A stretch of 64,000 bases of DNA from Ruminococcus sp. UBA3280 (lineage in GTDB: Bacteria; Bacillota; Clostridia; Oscillospirales; Ruminococcaceae): the NCBI GenBank assembly GCA_002362175.1, contig DETU01000001.1, forward strand, positions 19,397 to 83,396. The letters run 5' to 3'. The notes under the pieces were generated by a model, which made no database searches, was not told the origin of the DNA, and saw only the letters and a list, made by a program, of their open reading frames with translations. Shown here one piece after another: positions 1-8,362 of this stretch. Positions within the stretch are counted from its first letter, which is position 1. The number at the start of each line of letters is the position of its first letter. The position numbers were made by a program, and so were the translations under genes.

Positions 1-1448
1 AGCTGTGACATAATTTTTTCAGCATTTTCTTTTGTTTCAATATTTATTGAACGGTTTTCCGTTGGAAGTGATTTATAAAAATCAGGATTTATTAGCTTAA
101 AATTCATTTTTTCAGCCCTTGAATTATCGTGAAATTCCTGATTTATTTCATTCTGTGACTGTCCGATAATTTTCTGCAAATCGTACATATTTTTTTCTGC
201 AACCATGACAAAAGCCTTTTCACCACGAGTTACAGCCGAAAACTCGATATTTTGATTTGTAAGTTCACTCATAACTTTTTCAGCCTGCGGAACGGTCAGG
301 GCTGCGGTAAAACGCTCATTTTTCGGAACAGAATTATAAAAATTCATGTTAATTTTCATTGAACCGTCCTCCCCGACAACAGTATTTTTCAGCTTGTTTT
401 CGGGAATATCCATTTTTTCAAGTGCTTTATTCACCGTATTAAGCTGTGCCTCAACCTGCGGAATTTCCTTTGCAGTGGATTCACGAACGCTCTGCATCAT
501 GTACTTGTTTCCCGAAATTTCTTTCATAGCCGTAAGTGTTTCGGAAAGTTCTTTCTGCATATTTTCAAGTTCAGTTCTGGAACTGCCGTCAAGTGAATTA
601 AAATCGGCGGCAATTTCAGAAATTTTATTTTTGTCCATCAGGTCAATGCTGTCGGCTGCGGATATGATATTTTCCGTAATTTCGGGGATTGTGTACGTTG
701 CACTTTCCGAAATATCGACAAATTTATCCGATGTGACTTTCATTGTTGCATCAACAGTATCAGCGGATTTTTCAGAATAATGATTTTCAGAATGAATAAA
801 TTTCTGCATTTTTTCATTCGTATCATGAATTTTTCCGTTAAGATTTTTGAGTTTCAGAGTGAGTTTCATCTTGTCTACAACGGAAGTTTCGGGGCGGTTA
901 TATTCCTCAATAATCTGCTGTTTTTTTGCTTGCAGAGCCGAAATTTTATCCGAAAGACAGTCCGCATTTGCCGTATTCAGCCTGTCCATAGCATCACTAA
1001 AAATTTTACGTCGTTCGCTATTAAGACCAATTGAAAAACTTTTTATTGCATCGTTCAGGGCAATAACACGGTTTAATTTATGCTCGATTTTGTCACGTTT
1101 TCCGCTTAAAACAGCGATTTTTTGCTTGTGTACTTTTATTTTTTCCTGTCTTTTCGGGATTTTCACATTTTTGATATTTTCGATTTTTTTCTCATTCGAT
1201 TCAATAATTTTTCGCACCGCAGGAACGTTACCGAACATATTTTTAAGCATTGTATTTCTGTCCTCAAGCCTGTCAGCCTTTGCGGTAAGTTTTTCAATTC
1301 TGACTTCATTACGGGCAATTTTATCTTCTTTTGTAGCTATTTTCACATCAATCGAATTGATTTTACTCTGATGAGTTTCAGCTTTTACATTCAGAAAAGG
1401 TATCAGTTTCTGTGATTTCTGGATATTGTTTTCATCTTGTACAGGCAT
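1..1448 (-). CDS. Large coiled-coil mobile-element protein, C-terminus beyond window
   Basis: An open frame runs from ATG at 1448 to the left window edge, so the protein is at least 482 residues and its C-terminus is missing. The N-terminal half is Lys/Glu/Ile-rich and strongly coiled-coil in character. After about residue 370 there are two related segments, each with an FYxSxPxxxR stretch followed by an AEKxMS helix, which suggests a tandem small domain. The start lies just after the TGA of the upstream gene (TGATATG), so the two are probably translationally coupled. I do not recognise a catalytic motif. Position after topB in the ICE suggests an accessory DNA-processing protein, but no function can be assigned. 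Confidence 0.75.
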   Translation of the reverse strand, partial: MPVQDENNIQKSQKLIPFLNVKAETHQSKINSIDVKIATKEDKIARNEVRIEKLTAKADRLEDRNTMLKNMFGNVPAVRKIIESNEKKIENIKNVKIPKRQEKIKVHKQKIAVLSGKRDKIEHKLNRVIALNDAIKSFSIGLNSERRKIFSDAMDRLNTANADCLSDKISALQAKKQQIIEEYNRPETSVVDKMKLTLKLKNLNGKIHDTNEKMQKFIHSENHYSEKSADTVDATMKVTSDKFVDISESATYTIPEITENIISAADSIDLMDKNKISEIAADFNSLDGSSRTELENMQKELSETLTAMKEISGNKYMMQSVRESTAKEIPQVEAQLNTVNKALEKMDIPENKLKNTVVGEDGSMKINMNFYNSVPKNERFTAALTVPQAEKVMSELTNQNIEFSAVTRGEKAFVMVAEKNMYDLQKIIGQSQNEINQEFHDNSRAEKMNFKLINPDFYKSLPTENRSINIETKENAEKIMSQ

Positions 1449-1449
1449 A

Positions 1450-1863
1450 TCAGTTCTCCTCGTCTGTCATTAAAATTCTTGTAAGTTCACGTTTTATTGT
1501 TGGAGTATCGCAGAACCAAAAAATAACGTAAAATCGGCATAAAGCGGACTGTATTTCATCAGGACGATTTTTCAGAGTACCAACTGTAACGTTTAAAATT
1601 TCTGCAATTTCGGACAGTAAATCATAATTTTTCTGCGTAATTTCCGCATAATCTTTCGACTGCGATTTTGTAATAATTTCACTTGCGGAAACGACAAAAT
1701 CTGCATCATAGACAAGTGAAATTTCACTATCGGAAAACCTCGCAAAATAGGGAATATTGCTCCTGTCGAATGCAAGAGCAATATTTTTTGTGTACGGAGT
1801 TTTGAATTTTGCAAAGCATTTATTTTTTATTCTCCGAACGTCCCGACCGCATGAATAAATCAT
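1450..1863 (-). CDS. Small LPD-like ICE accessory protein
   Basis: This is a 137-residue protein of unknown function. Its central segment (AFDRSNIPYFARF, then SEISLVYD) resembles the small LPD-type domains found in large conjugative-element polyproteins and next to topoisomerases. That resemblance is from memory and is tentative. The C-terminal half is helical and predicted cytoplasmic, with no signal peptide or membrane segment. The start ATG overlaps the stop of the upstream gene by 4 nt (ATGA), so the pair is coupled in the topB operon. The frame is intact, unlike most genes of this element. Confidence 0.6.
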   Translation of the reverse strand: MIYSCGRDVRRIKNKCFAKFKTPYTKNIALAFDRSNIPYFARFSDSEISLVYDADFVVSASEIITKSQSKDYAEITQKNYDLLSEIAEILNVTVGTLKNRPDEIQSALCRFYVIFWFCDTPTIKRELTRILMTDEEN

Positions 1864-2357
1864 GAAACAAGTCCTTTCAGAGTGGCGATAAGTTCCGAAT
1901 TATCGCTGTTTTCCTCGTACTCCATTGAATAGTAACCGCACATTTTTTTCTGAATTTCAAGTGGTAATTTCTCTATGGTTTCCATGGGAATTTCTATCAG
2001 TTCTGCAACATTTTTTAGTTCTGAAATTTCAAGGGCAGAATTGATAATTTCATAAAAACGTGAGATATTTTCGCTGTCCGCCATGTACTCAAAAACAAGT
2101 TTCTGCTGAGTTTCAAAGTCAAGTGAAAACAGCGTAGAATCAGCGATTTTTATACTTTCGGCGATTTCTTTCAGTCCAAGAAAGACAATTCCCTTTGTCC
2201 AGAGCTTGTCGAGTTCGGAATAAAGAAATTTTCTGTCACTGTCGGTCTCTGCATTGATTGTTTCAAAAAGTGCCTGCATGGAATTTAAAATTTCCGTCGG
2301 CATTGCGACAATATCTTCTTTTGATACGCCAAGGATTTCGGCTATTTTTAGGTACAT
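1860..2357 (-). CDS. Hypothetical helical ICE protein downstream of topB
   Basis: The true start is ATG at 2357 rather than a longer reading, because an AGGAG lies 8 nt upstream and topB stops at 2359. The product is 165 residues, acidic and almost wholly helical. It contains two similar ILGVSKEDI / LIEIPMETI segments followed by a proline and a hydrophobic helix, an internal repeat of roughly 60 residues. The downstream gene has a comparable ILNVTVGTL segment. I do not recognise a family. It has no secretion signal and is probably a cytoplasmic accessory protein of the conjugative element. Confidence 0.6.
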   Translation of the reverse strand: MYLKIAEILGVSKEDIVAMPTEILNSMQALFETINAETDSDRKFLYSELDKLWTKGIVFLGLKEIAESIKIADSTLFSLDFETQQKLVFEYMADSENISRFYEIINSALEISELKNVAELIEIPMETIEKLPLEIQKKMCGYYSMEYEENSDNSELIATLKGLVS

Positions 2358-2358
2358 T

Positions 2359-4368
2359 TTAATTGCTCCTTTCCGTTTTCCACTGATAATAGATTTTGCC
2401 GTTGTAGTTATTTTCATAGACTTCCGGCAGAACGATATTTTTCTTGCCGTTCGCCGTGTAAGCCGTCGGTTTGCCATTTAGAAGTCCCCTGATTTGACTT
2501 TCAGAAAGTTCCTTGCCGTAAACTTTTGCGACATTCATTCCGCACTTGTTTTTACAGTAAAATCCATATTTTCCGCTGACGATTTCTCCGCTGCATTTCG
2601 GGCATTTTCCGATAGGTTCACTACCGTTTCCGAACGAAACAGAGCTATCCACAGAGCCGTATTTTTCACAGATATTACGCACAAAATTCTCAATTTCGGA
2701 CATAAATTTTTCAGCGGAATATTCACCATGTTCAACCTGTTGTAATTTCATTTCCCAGTCAGAAGTCAGACTTGCGGATTTGACTTCATCAGGCACGACA
2801 GCAATTAAACTTATTCCCTTTTCGGTTGCGACAATCTGCTTGTTTTTTCGCTCTGCATAGCCTTTTTTCACAAGTCCCTCAATCGTTCCGGCACGGGTTG
2901 CAGGCGTTCCGAGTCCCTTTTTTTCGGAATTTTCGTCGTAATTTTCCTGTCCTGCGTGTTCCATTGCTGACAGCAGAGTATCTTCCGTGAACGGTTTTGG
3001 CGGACTTGTAAAATGTTCGCTTTTTCTTGCTGAAAAAGAAAATTCCTGTCCCTCTGAAACTGCTGAAATCGGCTTTGTTTCGTCATTTTCAGCAACTTTA
3101 AGTGCATGATTTTTCCAACCATTTTCAAAAATTGTTTTACCACTGGCAGTAAATTCAGTGCCGTTGCAATTTGCAGAAATTTTCACAGATTCGTATTTAT
3201 GCGGAGGTGCGGACGCACAAAGCAGACGGTTTGCAATCAGCGTTAAAATGTTTTTTTCGGCAGACGGCATATTCACAAAGTCGGCATTCTGGATATTCGC
3301 AGTTGGAATAACAGCATGATGTCCCGTAACTTTTTTATTGTTGATACACCTTGAAATATCGGGATTTGCGACACTTCCGAACTGAAAAATATTACCGATA
3401 ATCCGCACAATATCAAGCGTTGACTGCTCCATATCATCACTCAGAAACTGACTGTCCGTGCGCGGATAAGTCACAATTTTTGCCTCATAAAGCGACTGAA
3501 CACAGTCCAAAGTCTGCTGTGCCGTATAGCCGTAAATCTTGTTTGCATCACGCTGTAATGTTGTCAAATCGTAGAGTTTAGGCGGATTTACAGTCTTTAT
3601 TTCAAGCTTTACAGATGTGATTTTTGCGGTATTTCCGTTGCATGAATTTACGAGATTATCAGCGATATTTTCATCATCAATTCTTGCGGAAGTCAGCATA
3701 AAATCACCGCAGTCAAGGTCAACAGTAAAATATTTCTGTTTTATAAAATTTTTCACATCATAGTCACGCTGAACTATCATTGCAAGTGTCGGTGTCTGAA
3801 CTCTGCCGATATTCAGGCGGTCACAGTAACGGTACGAAAACAGTCTTGAACCGTTCATTCCGACAAGCCAGTTAGCCTTTGCTCTTGAAAATCCTGCGGA
3901 AAATAAATTATCATAGTCGCTCATAGGTTTCATATTCCGCATAGCTTTGCGGATTGCAGATTCTTCAAGTGATGACACCCACAGACGTTTTACAGGTTTA
4001 CGACTGCAAATCATGTTGTAAACATAACGGAAAATGCACTCTCCTTCATGGTCTGCATCGGTGGCACAGACAATTTCTGTAACATCATTTCTTTTTACCA
4101 GTTCTTTCAGGATTTCAAACTGTTCTTTGGTGCTTTCGGTAACTTTGAACAGCCAGTTATTCGGCATCATCGGGAGCTGTGAAAAACTCCACTTATTCTG
4201 CCAGCCATTGAGATAGTCATCAGGATATTTAAGTCCCACAAGATGACCGATACACCACGAAACAATATAATTTTCGCCCTCAATAAAGCCTTTTTTCTTG
4301 TTTGTTGCACGGACGACAAATGCTATTGCCTTTGCCACGCTTGGTTTTTCTGCAATAATTAAAATCAT
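2359..4368 (-). CDS. topB: DNA topoisomerase III (type IA)
   Basis: The gene encodes a type IA topoisomerase of about 669 residues that relaxes or decatenates DNA through a 5'-phosphotyrosine. The N-terminal TOPRIM domain is visible (ILIIAEKPSVAKAI at the start, ATDADHEGE near residue 105), as are SRAKANWLVGMNGS and the active-site YPRTDS motif with Tyr at about residue 301. A C-terminal Cys4 zinc ribbon follows (CPKC then YCKNKCG). I chose the internal ATG at 4368 because AAAGG is spaced 10 nt from it; a longer reading would start at 4386. TopB is a regular component of Tn1549-like ICEs. The frame is complete, which is notable in an element otherwise full of lesions. Confidence 0.95.
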   Translation of the reverse strand: MILIIAEKPSVAKAIAFVVRATNKKKGFIEGENYIVSWCIGHLVGLKYPDDYLNGWQNKWSFSQLPMMPNNWLFKVTESTKEQFEILKELVKRNDVTEIVCATDADHEGECIFRYVYNMICSRKPVKRLWVSSLEESAIRKAMRNMKPMSDYDNLFSAGFSRAKANWLVGMNGSRLFSYRYCDRLNIGRVQTPTLAMIVQRDYDVKNFIKQKYFTVDLDCGDFMLTSARIDDENIADNLVNSCNGNTAKITSVKLEIKTVNPPKLYDLTTLQRDANKIYGYTAQQTLDCVQSLYEAKIVTYPRTDSQFLSDDMEQSTLDIVRIIGNIFQFGSVANPDISRCINNKKVTGHHAVIPTANIQNADFVNMPSAEKNILTLIANRLLCASAPPHKYESVKISANCNGTEFTASGKTIFENGWKNHALKVAENDETKPISAVSEGQEFSFSARKSEHFTSPPKPFTEDTLLSAMEHAGQENYDENSEKKGLGTPATRAGTIEGLVKKGYAERKNKQIVATEKGISLIAVVPDEVKSASLTSDWEMKLQQVEHGEYSAEKFMSEIENFVRNICEKYGSVDSSVSFGNGSEPIGKCPKCSGEIVSGKYGFYCKNKCGMNVAKVYGKELSESQIRGLLNGKPTAYTANGKKNIVLPEVYENNYNGKIYYQWKTERSN

Positions 4369-4403
4369 AATCATCAGACCTTTCATAAAAAATTATTTTT
4401 TCC

Positions 4404-4432
4404 TTGATTTTTTTCGTGAGATATATTATAAT
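4404..4432 (+). promoter_or_regulatory. Sigma70-type promoter for the Rpn-like gene
   Basis: TTGATT at 4404-4409 and TATAAT at 4427-4432 are separated by 17 bp, upstream of the plus-strand gene starting at 4455. It is one of few plus-strand promoters in the ICE. Confidence 0.6.
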
Positions 4433-4454
4433 GTACCTGAGAGGAAGTGATGTA

Positions 4455-5370
4455 ATGGCAGAATCTCAGGAAAGCAAAAAATATGATGCTCTCGCAAAAT
4501 CCCTGCTTGCTCACAAGGAAGTAATCGCAAACATTCTGAAATACGTCGTAAAAGAGTTCGAGGACTGTTCCATTGAAAAAATCATTTCATGTCTGAACGG
4601 AAATCCGGAAATAGCATCTGAACAGGTTGACGATGATTATCCGCCAAAAATGGACTCTGCCGGTTCTGAAACTGTCTCAGAATCAGACGGCACACCGCAC
4701 ATATGATATTAAATTCAAGGTAAAACTGCCTGATAGCAGTGACGAGGCGGAATTAATCATAAATATCGAGGCTCAGCACAAGTCAAATACGGGCTATATG
4801 CTTGAAAAACGTGGAATTTATTATCTCAGCAGACTTATTTCATCACAGTACAATGTTGAATTTGCAAAATCGGATTTCAACAAGCTGAAAAAGGTATATT
4901 CAATATGGATTTGCACAAACTCACCTAAAAAAACCGCAAATACTATCACAAGATACAATTTCAAACCTGAACATATGGTCGGTAAAATACCGGACTGTTC
5001 GGAAAGATATGACCTGATGTCGCTTGTAATGATTAATCTCGGCGAATCTGACAAAAACTATTACGGACTTATAAAAATGCTTGATACGCTTCTTAACAGG
5101 TATATCGAAAACAGGGAAAATGCATTGGAAATTCTTGAAAATGAATTTTATATTCCATTCAAATCAATCAACAAGGAGGTTGATTCTATGTGTAATTTAA
5201 GTCAAGGTATATATGACAAGGGCAAAGCCGAAGGTGCAATTGAAGGTAAAATTCAGGGAAAAATAGAAATGATAAAGGCTATGCTTGAAGAAGGAACTAC
5301 ACTTGAAACTGCCCTTAGAATAGCAAAAATTGACAAGGAAACTTACGAGAAGTACAATTCAGAATTATAA
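4455..5370 (+). pseudogene. Rpn-family / PD-(D/E)XK nuclease, frameshifted
   Basis: Two overlapping frames together make one Rpn-type (recombination-promoting, PD-(D/E)XK) nuclease. The first part starts at ATG 4455 (GAGGAAG upstream) and ends at 4705 with a DGTPH stretch. The second frame continues with YDIKFKV and the conserved IINIEAQ segment, then ends in the typical C-terminal coiled tail (KAEGAIEGKIQGKIEM). The shift falls at about 4690-4700 and corresponds to one extra or two missing bases. The gene opposes its neighbours and has its own promoter and terminator, so it is a separate insertion or moron. The break removes an intact nuclease unless frameshifting restores it. Confidence 0.75.
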
Positions 5371-5379
5371 TCAACGATA

Positions 5380-5404
5380 TGCACAGTCTTTTGCGGACTG
5401 TGCA
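5380..5404. terminator. Bidirectional terminator
   Basis: A perfect TGCACAGTC / GACTGTGCA stem with a 7-nt loop is followed by a T-run on the plus strand and faces a T-rich stretch on the other strand. It lies between two convergent genes. Confidence 0.75.
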
Positions 5405-5408
5405 TTTT

Positions 5409-5857
5409 TTATTCTTTTTTGACAAGTCTGAGATAATCATTGAATTTAATCAGCACGGAGAATCTATAATTTGCAGTCATTCTGCCGATATATCCTGCAT
5501 CTGTCAGGACATCAAGTACGTCTGAGGCACTTTTAGAATCAATTCCGAAGTAGTCACGGATTGTCTTGTTTGTGATGTATTTCTGGGAACATATTGACAG
5601 AATAAGCGATGTCAGCTTTTTTCCGAAACATCGTTAATCTTTACATCGCTAAACGGTTTAAATTCGTGCGTTTTTTCTTCAGAGTTATCACGGACTGCAA
5701 AAAATTCTTCATCTTCATCATCGTAGAAATTGAAATCCTCGTCCTGAGCATTTTGATTATTTTTGCCGTTAAATTCTCCGTACTTATATGAGGCATAGGC
5801 AATTCCCGAAACCACGCTGATTCTGACAATTCCCTTAATAATTTTTGAAATTTTCAT
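5409..5857 (-). pseudogene. Membrane-anchored winged-helix protein, broken at an A6 run
   Basis: The start at 5857 has a strong AAGGAGG. The first frame (81 codons) encodes an N-terminal membrane helix and a very acidic linker, then stops at 5612. If one A is added to the A6 run just before the stop (about 5615-5620), the frame continues to 5409 through a helix-turn-helix-like segment (ITNKTIRDYFGI, then VLDVLTDAGYI) ending in LVKKE. The product would be about 149 residues: a membrane anchor plus a winged helix. This looks like a one-base loss in a homopolymer. Transcriptional slippage could restore it, but that is inference. Confidence 0.6.
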
Positions 5858-5876
5858 TAAAAATCCTCCTTGAAGT

Positions 5877-6002
5877 TCAGTTGTTTTTTGATTTGTTTTT
5901 TATTTCAGAAATTCCGCTGAAAAGAATATTGTAGAGTTCTGTAATCAGAACAAATCCCACAAAACAGGGGAATTTCTGTATAAATCCGATTATATCAATC
6001 AT
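5877..6002 (-). CDS. Small single-span membrane peptide, 41 aa
   Basis: A 41-codon frame runs from ATG (6002) to TGA (5877). The N-terminal two thirds form one hydrophobic helix (IGFIQKFPCFVGFVLI) and the end is Lys/Asn-rich. It fills the gap between two genes on the same strand, starting 5 nt after the previous stop. The ribosome binding site is weak. Small membrane peptides are common in ICE accessory regions; function unknown. Confidence 0.45.
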   Translation of the reverse strand: MIDIIGFIQKFPCFVGFVLITELYNILFSGISEIKNKSKNN

Positions 6003-6006
6003 TTAT

Positions 6007-6840
6007 TTAATACTCTATGGGTGTGCCGTAGTTGATTTTTTTGATTGACTTGATATTGGAACACAAATCCATTCCGCACCAGTCATAATATCCCCAGTTT
6101 CCGCTGAATGCCACGCATGACGGCAGACTGTAATCATCATAAATAAATTCGATAATACACTTGCCGTTACCCTCTCCACCGAACCAGTGATAATTGCCGT
6201 CATCGGCATAATCTTTGCTGTCACAGATTTTCGTTGTGAACTGCTGACCGTTATCAAGTTCCACAAGAAAACGGTCATTGCAATATCCGTAAGCAATACC
6301 CATTGCACAGCAATAATCGCCGTACTCATCACGCATAATGCCTGTATTCGTGATTTTATCACAAGTCGCCCCCTGAATTGCACTCCACGACGGATTTAAA
6401 GTCAGACCGCTCTGACGTTCGCCCACAAAACACGAAGTCCAGCCGTCCTCGTGGTCGAAATTCTGGATGACTTCAACAGTTTCGGTTTTGCCGTTAGCTG
6501 ATGTGGATTTTGTTGTGCCGTCAAGGCTTGTACCCTCGATAGTCACTGAATATTCATTGTTTTCACGAAGTCCGGTAATATAGCAGAGACTGTCCGATTT
6601 AAATTCAAAATAAATATTATCGGCGTATTCATAATTATCATCAAGGGCGTTGCAAGTCACCGAATACTGCATATTTTCTTCACAGTCCCATGTAACTTTC
6701 AGACACGAAACAGAAATCGTTGAAACCTCAAGAGACGAAATTTCCGTTGATTTAATTTCGTTTTCAGCGACCGTTGCCGAATGCGACTGCAACGCCATAA
6801 TAACCGCTAAAATCCACCTTTTTATGTAGATTCCGTACAT
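6007..6840 (-). CDS. Secreted protein with fibronectin III-like domain
   Basis: The 277-residue product starts with a short basic stretch and a hydrophobic helix (WILAVIMALQ), consistent with a signal peptide or anchor. Residues about 35-120 resemble a fibronectin type III domain (SCLKVTWDCEENMQYSV, then YITGLRENNEYSVTI). The C-terminal 150 residues are rich in Gly, Trp, Tyr and paired Cys and look like an extracellular beta-rich domain that I cannot name. It overlaps the gene upstream by 19 nt. A role at the cell surface, for example contact with recipient cells, is possible but not shown by the sequence. Confidence 0.55.
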   Translation of the reverse strand: MYGIYIKRWILAVIMALQSHSATVAENEIKSTEISSLEVSTISVSCLKVTWDCEENMQYSVTCNALDDNYEYADNIYFEFKSDSLCYITGLRENNEYSVTIEGTSLDGTTKSTSANGKTETVEVIQNFDHEDGWTSCFVGERQSGLTLNPSWSAIQGATCDKITNTGIMRDEYGDYCCAMGIAYGYCNDRFLVELDNGQQFTTKICDSKDYADDGNYHWFGGEGNGKCIIEFIYDDYSLPSCVAFSGNWGYYDWCGMDLCSNIKSIKKINYGTPIEY

Positions 6841-7358
6841 TTTTTCTCTTTCTCCTGTTCTTTCATAGACTTTGCAAATTCACGATATTTGCGTGTATAT
6901 TCGTAAGATTTTCCGAAAATATCAATCGCTGCCGTGTACAATTTCGGCTCATATTTTCTGATAATTTCCAGTTCTTCCATGATATGCGGACTGAACGGGC
7001 AATCGACACAACCAGTACGTTTCATACCGTATTTCGTGTAACATTCAGAGTGCTGAATACCATAAAACTGCTCATAAATCCGCTTATCACTGTCAGAATA
7101 CCAAAAAATCGGACGGTAAGTGTTGCAATTTTTTGACTTGCTTTCTGAAAAACAGGTTTTATAATTTGCAGAACGCACACCGCCCTCAGACTTTCGTATT
7201 CCTGTAATTTCTAAATCAACCTCCATACTTTTTATAAAGTTTTTGGCTGGTTTTTTCTTTGAATATTCACAACACTTGTTGGATATGGGAAAATCGGGAG
7301 GATTTTGCATAATAAATTCTTTCAGCCATTTGTTGCGGTTTATTGAAAATCTGCTCAT
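6822..7358 (-). pseudogene. PAPS reductase/PP-loop family protein, N-terminus missing
   Basis: The 178 residues match the C-terminal half of phosphoadenosine phosphosulfate reductase-family proteins carried by mobile elements: a CCEYSKKKP segment, ITGIRKSEGGVRS, then an RPIFWYSDSD stretch and a final Cys pair in RTGCVDCPFSP. The N-terminal PP-loop (SGGKDS type) needed for ATP binding is absent. The reading frame can be followed upstream for about ten more family-like codons (YYTAQNGVKQ) until an in-frame TAA at about 7390. A deletion therefore seems to have joined this fragment to the small membrane gene upstream. Enzymatic activity is not expected. Confidence 0.65.
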
Positions 7359-7494
7359 CTGCTTTACTCCGTTCTGGGCTGTATAATAGGCTGATTATGC
7401 TTGCAGTTTTGAAACCGCAGTCAAAAGCCTTTTTTATGATAACCCCAGCACCGATAACTCCGGCTATTATGCCGATTCCATACACTTTTTTCAT
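7267..7494 (-). CDS. Small membrane protein, probably fused by deletion
   Basis: A good AAGGAG precedes ATG at 7494, so translation starts here. The first 30 residues form a glycine-rich membrane helix (GIGIIAGVIGAGVII). After about residue 32 the frame reads out of phase through the coding sequence of the PAPS reductase remnant. The C-terminal half is therefore probably not native. The overlap with the next gene (92 nt) is unusually long for this operon, which supports a deletion junction near 7390. Confidence 0.45.
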   Translation of the reverse strand: MKKVYGIGIIAGVIGAGVIIKKAFDCGFKTASIISLLYSPERSKADEQIFNKPQQMAERIYYAKSSRFSHIQQVL

Positions 7495-7506
7495 TGTAAA
7501 TTCTCC

Positions 7507-8141
7507 TTATTCCTCATCGTTTGAATCGTCGTAAAAATCATAGTTTTCATCTTCAGAAGTGACATTTTTCTTTGGTTTTTTCATGAATTTTAAAACGACA
7601 AATCCACCCGCAACAAGTACAACAGCATCAATTACAAGATAAATCATGTTCATATTCATGGAATTTTTTTGTGTCTGAACAGGCATGGAAACTTCTTCAT
7701 TTTCGGTATTCTCAGAACTGTTTTCTGTCGGATTTTCAGAATTATTCTGCACTCTGCCGTTTGCATTTTCAGCAGACTACAAAGCTTGTTCCGGAGTGAT
7801 TTCGTTTTCTTCATCGCCTGCATAAAGAAGTGCATTTCCTCAGAATCATAGATAATACTTTCCTTTTTGATAAGCGTTGCATTTCCGGCAGTATCGTAAT
7901 AATCGTCACCAAAATAATCAACGGTAGTCGTTTCTGTAGGATTTTCCGTAGTTTCGGAAGTTGCAGTATCAGTGATTTCAGTTGGATTTTCAGAAGTATC
8001 TGTTATAGTAGTTTCTGTCGTTTTTTCGGTGCTTTCCGTCATTTCTATGACCGCTGTTGTTTCCTGATTTTCGCTTGCAGTTTCTTCCGCAGATGCTGTA
8101 ATTCCAACGCTTGCAGTGGCGAGAAGTACTGCCGAAATCAT
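7507..8141 (-). pseudogene. DUF4366-type (CD1107 family) surface protein, broken
   Basis: The start at 8141 gives a signal-peptide-like helix (VLLATASVGITASA), then a long Thr/Glu/Ser-rich stalk and a YDSEEMHFF segment. At about 7815 the family sequence passes to another frame, where a TAG occurs at about 7785. The downstream part then runs in that frame through a Glu/Asn-rich linker to a C-terminal membrane helix (YLVIDAVVLVAGGFVVL) and acidic tail ending at 7507. The middle of the usual DUF4366 domain is missing. Signal, stalk, domain and C-terminal anchor match CD1107-family ICE proteins, which normally follow DUF4315, as here. Deletion, frameshift and stop make it non-functional. Confidence 0.65.
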
Positions 8142-8145
8142 TGCA

Positions 8146-8349
8146 CTAATTCTTTTTAATTTTCACCATAAAAGCGTACTCCTCTGTTGATAAATCATTT
8201 CGGCTCAAATCAATTTCCAAATTATCGAAAGTAAGGACTTTAATTTCAGTCTGAGTTTTTTTGAGTTCTTCCGTTGCAGTCTGGATACGCTTTTCGAGAA
8301 CTGCCGATTTTTCGAGAAGTTTTGTAATTTTTTTGTCATTAACGCCCAT
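8146..8349 (-). CDS. DUF4315 family small coiled-coil protein
   Basis: I chose ATG 8349 because AAAGGGGGG lies just upstream; a longer in-frame reading would start inside the previous gene. The 67-residue product begins with a Lys-rich coiled coil (KITKLLEKSAVLEKRIQ) and ends in a short conserved tail, like DUF4315 proteins. Those are invariably next to DUF4366/CD1107 genes in Tn1549-like ICEs. It is cytoplasmic, and its role in transfer is unknown. Confidence 0.7.
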   Translation of the reverse strand: MGVNDKKITKLLEKSAVLEKRIQTATEELKKTQTEIKVLTFDNLEIDLSRNDLSTEEYAFMVKIKKN

Positions 8350-8362
8350 GAAGTTCCCCCCT

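Noticed and set aside
1..1371. Plus-strand frames at the left edge
   Set aside because: They lie opposite a continuous minus-strand frame of 482 codons and have atypical Phe/Ser-rich composition.
5409..5857. Programmed -1 frameshift at the A6 run
   Set aside because: The run is not in the register of a classical A AAA AAG slippery heptamer, and no downstream pseudoknot is obvious; a simple one-base loss fits better.
7507..8141. Two separate secreted proteins encoded by overlapping frames
   Set aside because: The signal and stalk in one frame and the linker plus C-terminal anchor in the other are complementary parts of one DUF4366-type protein.
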